A stretch of DNA of 64,000 nucleotides, from contig JAZNAG010000042.1 in assembly GCA_045586405.1 (NCBI GenBank), forward strand, positions 1-64,000. The letters are read 5' to 3'. Every line of letters begins with the position of its first letter. Position 1 is the first letter of the stretch. A program made the position numbers and the translations under genes. The notes under the pieces were generated by a model. It was not told the DNA's origin. It made no database searches and saw only the letters and a program-made list of their open reading frames with translations. Positions 50,864 through 58,034 of this stretch are shown here, one piece after another. Source of the stretch: SIG607 sp045586405 (GTDB lineage Bacteria > Bacillota > Clostridia > Oscillospirales > Acutalibacteraceae).

Positions 50864-51058
50864 CTCCGGAGATAGCCCTTTCGGACTTGACATATCCCTG
50901 TCCTTTTGCCTGAGAGATTTGCTTAACGCTTTCACCTTCGGCACCCAATTTAATGGGTTTCTCCAGAGTGCCATCCGCTTACAGTCTTTTCGGGAAACCG
51001 AGCCTGAGAGTGTTACTCCTTCGGCAGCAATGCTTTTCCTGCAAGTTTCAACTGGCAT
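50864..51058 (-). promoter_or_regulatory. Tandem glycine riboswitch (gcvT type)
   Basis: On the minus strand the two aptamers carry the conserved blocks in order: GCCGAAGGAGTAAC, CTCTCAGGC, GGATGGCACTCTGGAGA (aptamer 1, about 51058-50960), then GCCGAAGGTGAAAGC, CTCTCAGGCAAAAGGACAG and a closing GGGCTATCTCCGGAG (aptamer 2, about 50958-50866). The short linker between them is typical. It senses glycine; since it controls an importer and carries a terminator, glycine probably switches the gene off. Confidence 0.93.
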
Positions 51059-51076
51059 ATTAAATTTATGTTCTAT

Positions 51077-51105
51077 ATTATAGTACATATTCTCTTATTT
51101 TGCAA
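51077..51105 (-). promoter_or_regulatory. Promoter of the riboswitch-symporter transcript
   Basis: Minus strand TTGCAA (51105-51100), 17 bp, TATAAT (51082-51077), just before aptamer 1. Confidence 0.75.
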
Positions 51106-51155
51106 CAATTTATTTAAAAGTTTTTAATATTTGTAACTAAAAACACAAAAAACAG

Positions 51156-51184
51156 TTGAAAGACACCTTATTTTATGCGATAAT
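51156..51184 (+). promoter_or_regulatory. Promoter of asnA
   Basis: TTGAAA (51156-51161), 17 bp, GATAAT (51179-51184), about 40 bases before the start; no T-box is seen. Confidence 0.65.
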
Positions 51185-51226
51185 AATACATATTTCAATA
51201 GTTTTTACAATGAAAGAAGTTTTGGC

Positions 51227-52234
51227 ATGTATAAATTGATGCTTCCGAAAAACTACAAATCCCTTTTGTCCCTTCGCGAAACCGAAGTGGCTATTAAAAA
51301 GGTTAAAGATTACTTTGAGAAAGACCTTGCTTTAAAGTTAGGTCTTACCCGTGTTTCCGCCCCCCTCTTTGTTGAGGATAAAAGCGGTATGAACGATACC
51401 CTTAACGGAACCGAGCGCCCTGTTGCCTTTGACATTAAAGACACCGGCGCTACTATGGAAATTGTTCATTCTCTGGCTAAATGGAAGAGAGATGCTCTCG
51501 GCAGATACGGTTTCAGCCGTGGAGAAGGCCTCTACACCGATATGAACGCAATAAGACGTGACGAAGACCTTGATAATATTCACTCTGTTTTTGTTGACCA
51601 GTGGGACTGGGAAAAGGTAATTGACAAGGCAGACAGAAATACAGAGACCCTTAAAGATACCGTAAAGGCGGTTTACTCTGCTCTTAAGAGTACTGAAGAA
51701 TACATATCACACGAATATGATTTTATAGCCCCTATTTTACCTGATGATATATTCTTTATCACAACTCAGGAACTTTTTGATAAATACCCCACCCTTACCT
51801 CAAAAGAAAGAGAAAAGGCTATCGCCAAAGAGCACGGCGCCGTATTTATTATGCAAATCGGCGGTACGCTGTCAAACGGCGAGCTTCACGACGGCAGAGC
51901 CCCCGACTATGACGACTGGTCACTTAACGGCGACATTATAGTTTACTACCCTGTTTTAGATATTGCTCTTGAGCTTTCTTCTATGGGTATTCGTGTTGAT
52001 GAAGAAGCTCTTTTAACACAGCTTAAGATAAGAAATGCCGAGGAAAGAGTAAATCTTCCCTTCCACAAAGCATTACTTGAAGGCAAACTTCCTTACACCA
52101 TAGGCGGCGGAATAGGACAGTCGAGAATGTGTATGTTCTTCCTTAAAAAAGCGCATATCGGCGAAGTACAGTCGTCCTTCTGGCCGGAGAAAATGATAAA
52201 AGAATGTAGTGAAAACTCAGTTGAACTTCTCTAA
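51227..52234 (+). CDS. asnA: Aspartate--ammonia ligase
   Basis: 335 residues. Class-II-synthetase-like fold with 'SAPLFVEDKSGMNDTLNG' region, 'SLAKWKR', 'GLYTDMNAIRRDE', 'VDQWDWE' and the ATP-site 'YTIGGGIGQSRMCMF'. It makes asparagine from aspartate and free ammonia. Monocistronic. Possible Shine-Dalgarno GAAAGAAG sits before the ATG. Confidence 0.96.
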   Translation: MYKLMLPKNYKSLLSLRETEVAIKKVKDYFEKDLALKLGLTRVSAPLFVEDKSGMNDTLNGTERPVAFDIKDTGATMEIVHSLAKWKRDALGRYGFSRGEGLYTDMNAIRRDEDLDNIHSVFVDQWDWEKVIDKADRNTETLKDTVKAVYSALKSTEEYISHEYDFIAPILPDDIFFITTQELFDKYPTLTSKEREKAIAKEHGAVFIMQIGGTLSNGELHDGRAPDYDDWSLNGDIIVYYPVLDIALELSSMGIRVDEEALLTQLKIRNAEERVNLPFHKALLEGKLPYTIGGGIGQSRMCMFFLKKAHIGEVQSSFWPEKMIKECSENSVELL

Positions 52235-52236
52235 AT

Positions 52237-52275
52237 AACAGATAACGCCCCGAATAAATCGGGGCGTTATCTGTT
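52237..52275. terminator. Bidirectional terminator between asnA and the ParB-like gene
   Basis: 16-bp perfect stem AACAGATAACGCCCCG / CGGGGCGTTATCTGTT, the strongest hairpin of the window. Confidence 0.88.
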
Positions 52276-52309
52276 TAAAAAGGGGATAGGGATGAATAGG
52301 GGAGCAAAT

Positions 52310-52933
52310 TTAAAAGATAGACATTTGGGAATTAACAGTATTTTTCGTAAGCGTTATTCTTATTTCTACGCAGTCCTCTTTTTCGCTCTGCCTGTACTTT
52401 ACAGGCACACCTGCGTTGCTTACGCTGTCTATCATTTGTTTAATACTGTTAATGAAAAATTTTGTATCTTTAATGGGTGGCAGTTTTTTCTCTTTAACCG
52501 CAGCCTTTTCTTCTGCCTTTTTGGGTTCTTCTTTTTCGGGGTTTAATATTTTGGTAAGTTCCCCCGTTGTCATTGAAAGAGCCGATGCTACAAAATCTTT
52601 ACCGTAGCGGTTATTGAGTATCTCGAGCTCTTTTCTGTCGAATTTTTCTGCCGACAGTTTTTCGGCGGCTCTGAAAAGTCTATCGTCATAAAACTCTGTA
52701 ACCACACAGGGTATTTTTTTAAGCCCTGCCAGTATAGAAGCCTTTACCCTTCTCTCACCGCTTATTACCCTGTAGCCATGCTCAGTGCTTTCTACCGTTA
52801 TGGGTAGCAAAAGTCCGTTTTGTTTTATACTTTCGCTAAGCAGTAAAAGTTTATATCTGTCACAGTTACCGTTACTTTCCTTTGGCGGTATTATTTCAGA
52901 GGGGTTCAAAAAAACAAGCTTTCTTACATTCAT
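52310..52933 (-). CDS. ParB/Noc-like protein
   Basis: 207 residues from the ATG at 52933 (GAGGAGGAG upstream). The N-terminal ParB CTPase fold is seen in 'VFLNPSEIIPP', 'LLLLSESIKQNGLLLPI' and box II-like 'YRVISGERRVKASILAG'. The following HTH region is short ('ALSMTTGELTKIL') and leads to a Lys/Glu-rich linker. Canonical ParB/Noc is about 280 residues, so this is a trimmed version. Its place after rsmG equals that of noc in Bacillus. Nucleoid or plasmid-type partition role is inferred; DNA binding is uncertain. Confidence 0.75.
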   Translation of the reverse strand: MNVRKLVFLNPSEIIPPKESNGNCDRYKLLLLSESIKQNGLLLPITVESTEHGYRVISGERRVKASILAGLKKIPCVVTEFYDDRLFRAAEKLSAEKFDRKELEILNNRYGKDFVASALSMTTGELTKILNPEKEEPKKAEEKAAVKEKKLPPIKDTKFFINSIKQMIDSVSNAGVPVKYRQSEKEDCVEIRITLTKNTVNSQMSIF

Positions 52934-53000
52934 TTTTTCTCCTCCTCGCAACCCTATATTAGCATAGCCTGTCCCCACCTTCAAGCAAAAGACATCGACA

Positions 53001-53038
53001 AAAAAAGCCGTATTCCCATAAAGGATTACGGCTTTTTT
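53001..53038 (-). terminator. Terminator between rsmG and the ParB-like gene
   Basis: AAAAAAGCCGTA / TACGGCTTTTTT stem; on the minus strand it ends the mnmE-rsmG run, so the ParB-like gene needs its own start or read-through. Confidence 0.75.
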
Positions 53039-53101
53039 GGTTTTGTTACACATTATTTGCTGTTTCTTGTAACTTTTAAAAAAACTTTGCGATATTATTT
53101 T

Positions 53102-53821
53102 TCACCTCAGCGGTGATTTTGATATTTTGCCCGAGGCACGAGGGTACTTTGATGGGGTGTTTAAAACTTTTTCTATCTCTAAAATAGTTCTTTCCCCAAG
53201 CATTTCGTGCTGTTCTTTATAAACCTTTATATCCGAGCCACCAAGCAGTTTTACAGCGCCTTTTGCCTCTTTTGCCTCATCAGCGCCGCTTGGTCCTTTA
53301 AGGGCTATAAACTTTCCGCCTTTTTTAACGTAAGGCAAACAGTACTCGCTTAAAGTATTCATATTAGCAACTGCCCTTGCCGTAGCAAAATCAAACTTTT
53401 CTCTCAGTTCCGGCTTTTTTGCGCCCTCTTCTGCCCTTAAATGCACTGTTTTTGCGGTAAGCTTTAACTCTTTTAAAACCTCGTCTAAGAAGACAAGGCG
53501 CTTGTTAAGTCCGTCAAGCAGGGTCAAATTTATATCCTCGCGCACTATTTTAAGCACAACACCGGGGAAACCTGCGCCCGTGCCTACGTCGATTACAGAA
53601 GCGCCCTCATTAACCGATATATTCTTAAAGAAAAGAATACAGTCGTAAAAGTGTTTCCAGACAACGTCAACCGGTTCGGTTATGGCAGTAAGGTTCATTT
53701 TTTCGTTCCACTCTACCAGTAAATTAGCATAGGTGTTAAGATTTTTTATCTGCTTGTCATTAAGTTCTATACCTATTTCTTTACAGGCAGGAAGTATTTT
53801 TTCTATTGGAAAATCTATCAT
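53102..53821 (-). CDS. rsmG: 16S rRNA (guanine(527)-N7)-methyltransferase
   Basis: 239 residues. SAM motif I 'VIDVGTGAGFPGVVLKI', then 'LLDGLNKRLVFLDEV', 'ATARAVANMNTLSEYCLP' region and 'FIALKGP'. Its ATG overlaps the mnmG stop by four bases. Modifies G527 in the 530 loop of 16S rRNA. Part of the oriC-proximal gene order. Confidence 0.95.
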   Translation of the reverse strand: MIDFPIEKILPACKEIGIELNDKQIKNLNTYANLLVEWNEKMNLTAITEPVDVVWKHFYDCILFFKNISVNEGASVIDVGTGAGFPGVVLKIVREDINLTLLDGLNKRLVFLDEVLKELKLTAKTVHLRAEEGAKKPELREKFDFATARAVANMNTLSEYCLPYVKKGGKFIALKGPSGADEAKEAKGAVKLLGGSDIKVYKEQHEMLGERTILEIEKVLNTPSKYPRASGKISKSPLR

Positions 53822-55704
53822 ATATTTTCGACCTTTTTAATTTTTTCAAGATAAACAAGCAATACCGAAATATCGGCAGGGCTGACACCTGAAATACGGG
53901 AAGCCTGTCCTATATTTTCGGGGCGCACCTTGTTTAGCTTTTCTACCGCTTCAAGACGCAAACTTCCGACAAGGTTATAGTCTATATTAGCAGGTATCTG
54001 ACGGCGTTCGAGTCTCAGCATTTCGTCAACCGTTGCTTTTTGTCTTGCAATATAGCCTTCATACTTAATTTCGGTTTCTATTTTTTCTCTTACGTCAATA
54101 GAAAGAGCAGGTCTGTCAATATCAAAGGGTGCTATGGCGTCATAGCTTACTTGAGGTCTTTTAATAAGCTCGGCAAGGCGTACACCCGTAGTCAGTGGCG
54201 CTGTTTCTACAGAAGAAAGGTATTCGTTAAGGGCTTCGTTTGGCGCAATAGTTGTATTTTTAAGTCTTTCTATTTCCGCTTCCTTTTGCTCTTTACGGAT
54301 AAGGAATGCCTTCCAGGTTTTATCGTCAATAAGACCTAACTTTCTGCCTATGGGCATCATACGCTCATCGGCATTGTCCTGACGAAGAAGTAATCTGTAC
54401 TCGCTTCTTGAGGTCATCATTCTGTAAGGATCGGAACAGCCTTTTGTAACAAGGTCATCAATAAGAGTGCCTATATAACTGTCGGTACGGGAAAATATAA
54501 GTGGCTCTTTACCCTGAATTTTCAGAGCAGCATTAACTCCTGCCGCAAAGCCCTGCACCGCCGCTTCTTCATAACCCGAAGAGCCGTTAAACTGACCTGC
54601 GCCGTAAAGTCCCGGATGGCTCTTTATTTCAAGGGTATAGGAAAGAGCAAGCGGATCAATACAGTCATACTCTATTGCATAAGCGTTACGAATGATTTTA
54701 ACATTTTCAAGCCCCTTTATTGTTCTGTAAAACTTTATCTGTACCTCTTCGGGAAGTGACGAGGACATACCCTGAAGGTAAAGCTCCTCGGTTTCCTTTC
54801 CGCAAGGCTCAATAAACAAAAGGTGTCTTTTCTTATCGGCAAAACGAACTATTTTATCCTCTATACTGGGGCAATAACGGGGACCTATACCCTCAATATC
54901 ACCGCTGTAAAGGGGCGAACGGTCAAGATTTTCTCTTATTACCTGTTCGGTGTAGCCGTTTGTATAGGCAATATGACAAACACCGCTGTTATCAATATCC
55001 TCAGGAGAAGAAGAAAAACTAAACGGGGTAATTTCGTCGTCGCCATACTGTACCTCAAGCTGAGAAAAGTCGATACTTGACCTGTCTACTCTTGCAGGAG
55101 TTCCCGTTTTGAAACGTCGAAGAGGAAGCCCCAGCTTTTTAAGTGACTCTGCAAGGTCATTTGAGGGAGCAAGTCCGTCAGGACCGCTACTGTAATTTAC
55201 CTCGCCAACATAAACCTTGCCCGACAAAAAAGTACCTGTAGCAAGAATAACCGCCTTAACGCTGTAAACCGCGCCAAGCTTGGTAGTAACATTCCAGAAG
55301 TCGCCCTCTTTTTCAATAGACACTACCTCTGCCTGTTTTACGTCAAGATTTTCCTGCAATTCAACAACGTGCTTCATATAGGCAGAATAGTTTCTTCTGT
55401 CTATCTGAGCGCGCAAAGAATGAACGGCAGGGCCTTTACCGCGGTTAAGCATACGGCTTTGTATTGTATTTTTATCGGCGGCTTTTCCCATTTCTCCGCC
55501 AAGCGCATCAAGCTCACGTACCAAATGTCCCTTTGCGGTACCGCCTATTGAGGGGTTGCAGGGCATATTGCCTATCCAGTCTGCCGTCACGGTGAACATA
55601 ACCGTTTTGCAGGAAAGTCTTGCCGCACTAAGCGCCGCCTCAACCCCTGCGTGTCCCCCGCCAATAACCGCTATATCATATTCTTCTGCTCTGTATGGAA
55701 TCAT
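53818..55704 (-). CDS. mnmG: tRNA uridine-5-carboxymethylaminomethyl synthesis enzyme MnmG
   Basis: 628 residues. FAD-binding 'VIGGGHAGVEAALSAARL', 'NPSIGGTAKGHLVRELDALGG' region, 'LRAQIDRRNY', 'ATGTFLSGKVYVGE' and C-terminal 'SRISGVSPADISVLLVYLEK' region. Works with MnmE on wobble U34. Separated from mnmE by an unrelated membrane-protein gene. Confidence 0.96.
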   Translation of the reverse strand: MIPYRAEEYDIAVIGGGHAGVEAALSAARLSCKTVMFTVTADWIGNMPCNPSIGGTAKGHLVRELDALGGEMGKAADKNTIQSRMLNRGKGPAVHSLRAQIDRRNYSAYMKHVVELQENLDVKQAEVVSIEKEGDFWNVTTKLGAVYSVKAVILATGTFLSGKVYVGEVNYSSGPDGLAPSNDLAESLKKLGLPLRRFKTGTPARVDRSSIDFSQLEVQYGDDEITPFSFSSSPEDIDNSGVCHIAYTNGYTEQVIRENLDRSPLYSGDIEGIGPRYCPSIEDKIVRFADKKRHLLFIEPCGKETEELYLQGMSSSLPEEVQIKFYRTIKGLENVKIIRNAYAIEYDCIDPLALSYTLEIKSHPGLYGAGQFNGSSGYEEAAVQGFAAGVNAALKIQGKEPLIFSRTDSYIGTLIDDLVTKGCSDPYRMMTSRSEYRLLLRQDNADERMMPIGRKLGLIDDKTWKAFLIRKEQKEAEIERLKNTTIAPNEALNEYLSSVETAPLTTGVRLAELIKRPQVSYDAIAPFDIDRPALSIDVREKIETEIKYEGYIARQKATVDEMLRLERRQIPANIDYNLVGSLRLEAVEKLNKVRPENIGQASRISGVSPADISVLLVYLEKIKKVENI

Positions 55705-55719
55705 CAGTTAAACTTTCCT

Positions 55720-56487
55720 TTAATAAAATACAGTAACCCATTTTGTTTTATAAGTATATTCGTAAAGTATATAATTTTCTTCGTTTTGCTTTTTAGAAAG
55801 CATATTGCCAAAACGGTCATAGGTATACACTATTTCCTTTTTGATACCGTTGCTTGTAGTTATATTTTCTTTTACTACGTTACCTTTTTCGTAGGTATAC
55901 TCAGTTGTAACTGTATAGCCGTTTCTAATGGTAACTTCATCTTTTGATACTAAAACTTTATTTTTATAATTATATTTAGTTTCGGTAATGGGAGTTTCCT
56001 CACTTCCGTAATCTAAAGACTTTTCAAGTACGCCGTCTGCATAGGTATACACGGTTTTGCTGTAAACCGTTTCGTCGGTATCAACTGAGGCTCTCTCAAC
56101 AAGAACGCCTTTTTTGTAAGTATACTTTTCGGTGGACATTAACCGATCTTCATAGTAGCTTTCCTTTTTTTCTACACTGCCGTCTTTATTGTAATAATAC
56201 TTTTCTACAGTATTAAGTTCATCCATATAATAATTTTCTACAGTCTCCGGCTTACCGTCTTTATCACAATATGTTATTATTTTGTTTTCATCACTATCGG
56301 TGGCAACACTGCTTTCTACTACTTTAATGCGCTTTAAGGGTACTATTGCCAAAAACAAAACAACAACCACCGCCAAAAGAAGCACCGCCGCAATAGGTCT
56401 TATAAGCCTCTTTAAACGTTTTTTTCTTCTTCTGACTTTTTTTCTTTCGGTATTTAAAACCTCGGTATTTACACTAAACCCACTCAT
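55720..56487 (-). CDS. Membrane-anchored protein with YD-like repeats
   Basis: 255 residues from the ATG at 56487. A basic stretch (KKVRRRKKRLKR) precedes one membrane helix (about 29-50), so the C-terminal 200 residues should lie outside. These hold about seven or eight imperfect 20-25-residue repeats with the pattern Y-x-Y-x-x-G ... E/K-K ('YYYNKDGSVEKKE', 'YTYKKGVLVER', 'YTYADGVLEKS', 'YNYKNKVLVSK', 'YTYEKGNVVKE', 'YTYDRFGNMLSKK'), like YD/Rhs repeats or MORN-type sheets. It lies 8 bases after mnmE and 15 before mnmG. Function unknown. Confidence 0.72.
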   Translation of the reverse strand: MSGFSVNTEVLNTERKKVRRRKKRLKRLIRPIAAVLLLAVVVVLFLAIVPLKRIKVVESSVATDSDENKIITYCDKDGKPETVENYYMDELNTVEKYYYNKDGSVEKKESYYEDRLMSTEKYTYKKGVLVERASVDTDETVYSKTVYTYADGVLEKSLDYGSEETPITETKYNYKNKVLVSKDEVTIRNGYTVTTEYTYEKGNVVKENITTSNGIKKEIVYTYDRFGNMLSKKQNEENYILYEYTYKTKWVTVFY

Positions 56488-56495
56488 ATTTTTTC

Positions 56496-57857
56496 CTACT
56501 TTCCTACGCAAAATCTGCTGAATATTTCCCTGGTCACCGTTTCGGTAACTCGTTTACCTGTTAACTCATAAAGGCTGTTTAAGGCTTCATCGACACATAC
56601 GCCCACAGCATCGGGTGTAACGCCGCTTTTTATTCCCAAAAGCGCCTCATTTACGCTGTAAAGAGCCCTCTCTGCAAGACTTCTCTGTCTTTCGCTGACA
56701 AGTATGGCACTGTCAGGGCTTAACTGTTCGGTAAATGTGACTCTTGCAACGGCGTCTTTAAGTGCATCAATGCCCTCGCCTGTTTTGGCTGACATTCTTA
56801 CAACCTCCGTGCCCTTTGCAAAGTCCTCGTCAAAAGCACAGTCTTTATCGCATTTATTAAGAATAACAATAAGAGGTTTGCCCTCACACTCTTCAAGAAG
56901 TTCTTTATCCTTTCTTGAAGGCTTTGACGATGCATCAAACACCGCAAGAACAAGCTGAGAAGAGCTTAGCCGCTGTCTTGCAAGGTCAACGCCCACCTTT
57001 TCAACCTCATCCTCGCTGTCTCTTATACCTGCCGTATCGGCAAGTCTTAAGGGCACATCACCCAGCATAACGGTATCCTCTATAACATCACGGGTGGTAC
57101 CTGCTATATCGGTAACAATAGAACGAACACTTCCGCTGAGTAAATTCATAAGGGTAGATTTACCTACATTAGGTCTGCCGATTATAACGGTTTCAATGCC
57201 CTCTCTTAAAATTTTGCCTGCATCATACTCGTTAAGCATTTTTTCAAGCGCGGCGGCCACACTGCCAAGCTCTTTAATAAAGGTATCGGTATTGATTTCA
57301 CCTAAATCTTCTTCAGGATAATCGCAATATGCGGCAATAGATGCGGCGGCAGAAACTATATTTTTTTCTATGGCATCAAGCTGTTTTGAGGTGGAGCCTG
57401 CATGAACACTGCTTGAAATTTTAAGTTCGCTCATACTTCTTGCCCTTATAAGCCCCATAACGCTTTCGGCTTTGACAAGGTCCATCTTTCCGTTCAGAAA
57501 AGCCCTTTTTGTAAACTCACCGGGTGCGGCAAGTACGGCGCCGCCCTTGAGCACGGCACGTAAAGTTTCTTTTACCATAAGAGTACCGCCGTGGACAGAA
57601 ATTTCCACAACATCTTCACCGGTATAGCTTTTAGGCGCAACAAATTTAAGGGCTACAGCTTCGTCAATTCTTCCGCCGTCGCTGTATACTTCACCAAAAA
57701 GCGCCGTATAACCGGGTATTTCTTCAATTTTTTTGCCCGACACACTTTTAAAGACATTATCTGCAACCTTAAAAGCTTCGTTGCCGGAAATTCTTATAAC
57801 GCCAACCGAGCCTTCACCAAGGGGTGTTGCAACGGCGGCAATAGTTCTTTCTGACAT
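56496..57857 (-). CDS. mnmE: tRNA modification GTPase MnmE
   Basis: 453 residues. N-terminal folate-binding domain ('IAAVATPLGEGSVGVIRISG'), helical domain, G domain with 'GRPNVGKSTLMN', 'DTAGIRDSEDEVEKVG' and 'NKCD', and the C-terminal catalytic Cys motif 'FCVGK'. With MnmG it forms cmnm5U34. First gene of the minus-strand run. Confidence 0.96.
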   Translation of the reverse strand: MSERTIAAVATPLGEGSVGVIRISGNEAFKVADNVFKSVSGKKIEEIPGYTALFGEVYSDGGRIDEAVALKFVAPKSYTGEDVVEISVHGGTLMVKETLRAVLKGGAVLAAPGEFTKRAFLNGKMDLVKAESVMGLIRARSMSELKISSSVHAGSTSKQLDAIEKNIVSAAASIAAYCDYPEEDLGEINTDTFIKELGSVAAALEKMLNEYDAGKILREGIETVIIGRPNVGKSTLMNLLSGSVRSIVTDIAGTTRDVIEDTVMLGDVPLRLADTAGIRDSEDEVEKVGVDLARQRLSSSQLVLAVFDASSKPSRKDKELLEECEGKPLIVILNKCDKDCAFDEDFAKGTEVVRMSAKTGEGIDALKDAVARVTFTEQLSPDSAILVSERQRSLAERALYSVNEALLGIKSGVTPDAVGVCVDEALNSLYELTGKRVTETVTREIFSRFCVGK

Positions 57858-57886
57858 GGCTACTCCTACACATAAATATTCACTTT

Positions 57887-57915
57887 ATTTTATCATAATA
57901 AAATGCTTTTTGCAA
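57887..57915 (-). promoter_or_regulatory. Promoter of the mnmE-mnmG-rsmG run
   Basis: Minus strand TTGCAA (57915-57910), 17 bp, TAAAAT (57892-57887). Confidence 0.65.
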
Positions 57916-57969
57916 TATTTTAAACTATTTCTTTTTTCGATAAAAATAGTTTTCTTTTGCTCCCCTCTT

Positions 57970-58002
57970 TTGACATAATTTTCACCGTCTGTGTTTTATA
58001 CT
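57970..58002 (+). promoter_or_regulatory. Spo0A-type spoIIE promoter with 21-bp spacing
   Basis: TTGACA (57970-57975) and TATACT (57997-58002) are both near consensus but 21 bp apart. The -35 is part of TTTTGACA, whose complement TGTCAAAA resembles a 0A box (TGTCGAA). Known spoIIE/spoIIG promoters of Bacillus share such overlong spacing and need Spo0A~P. Confidence 0.65.
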
Positions 58003-58034
58003 TAACATAAATAATAAACGGACGGTGTAAAAAA

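Noticed and set aside
51106..51226. T-box or asparagine-type riboswitch before asnA
   Set aside because: The leader after the promoter is only about 40 nt and lacks T-box sequence.
52310..57857. Replication origin within the mnmE-rsmG region
   Set aside because: Gene order hints at nearby oriC, but no dnaA, dnaN or DnaA-box cluster is in the window.
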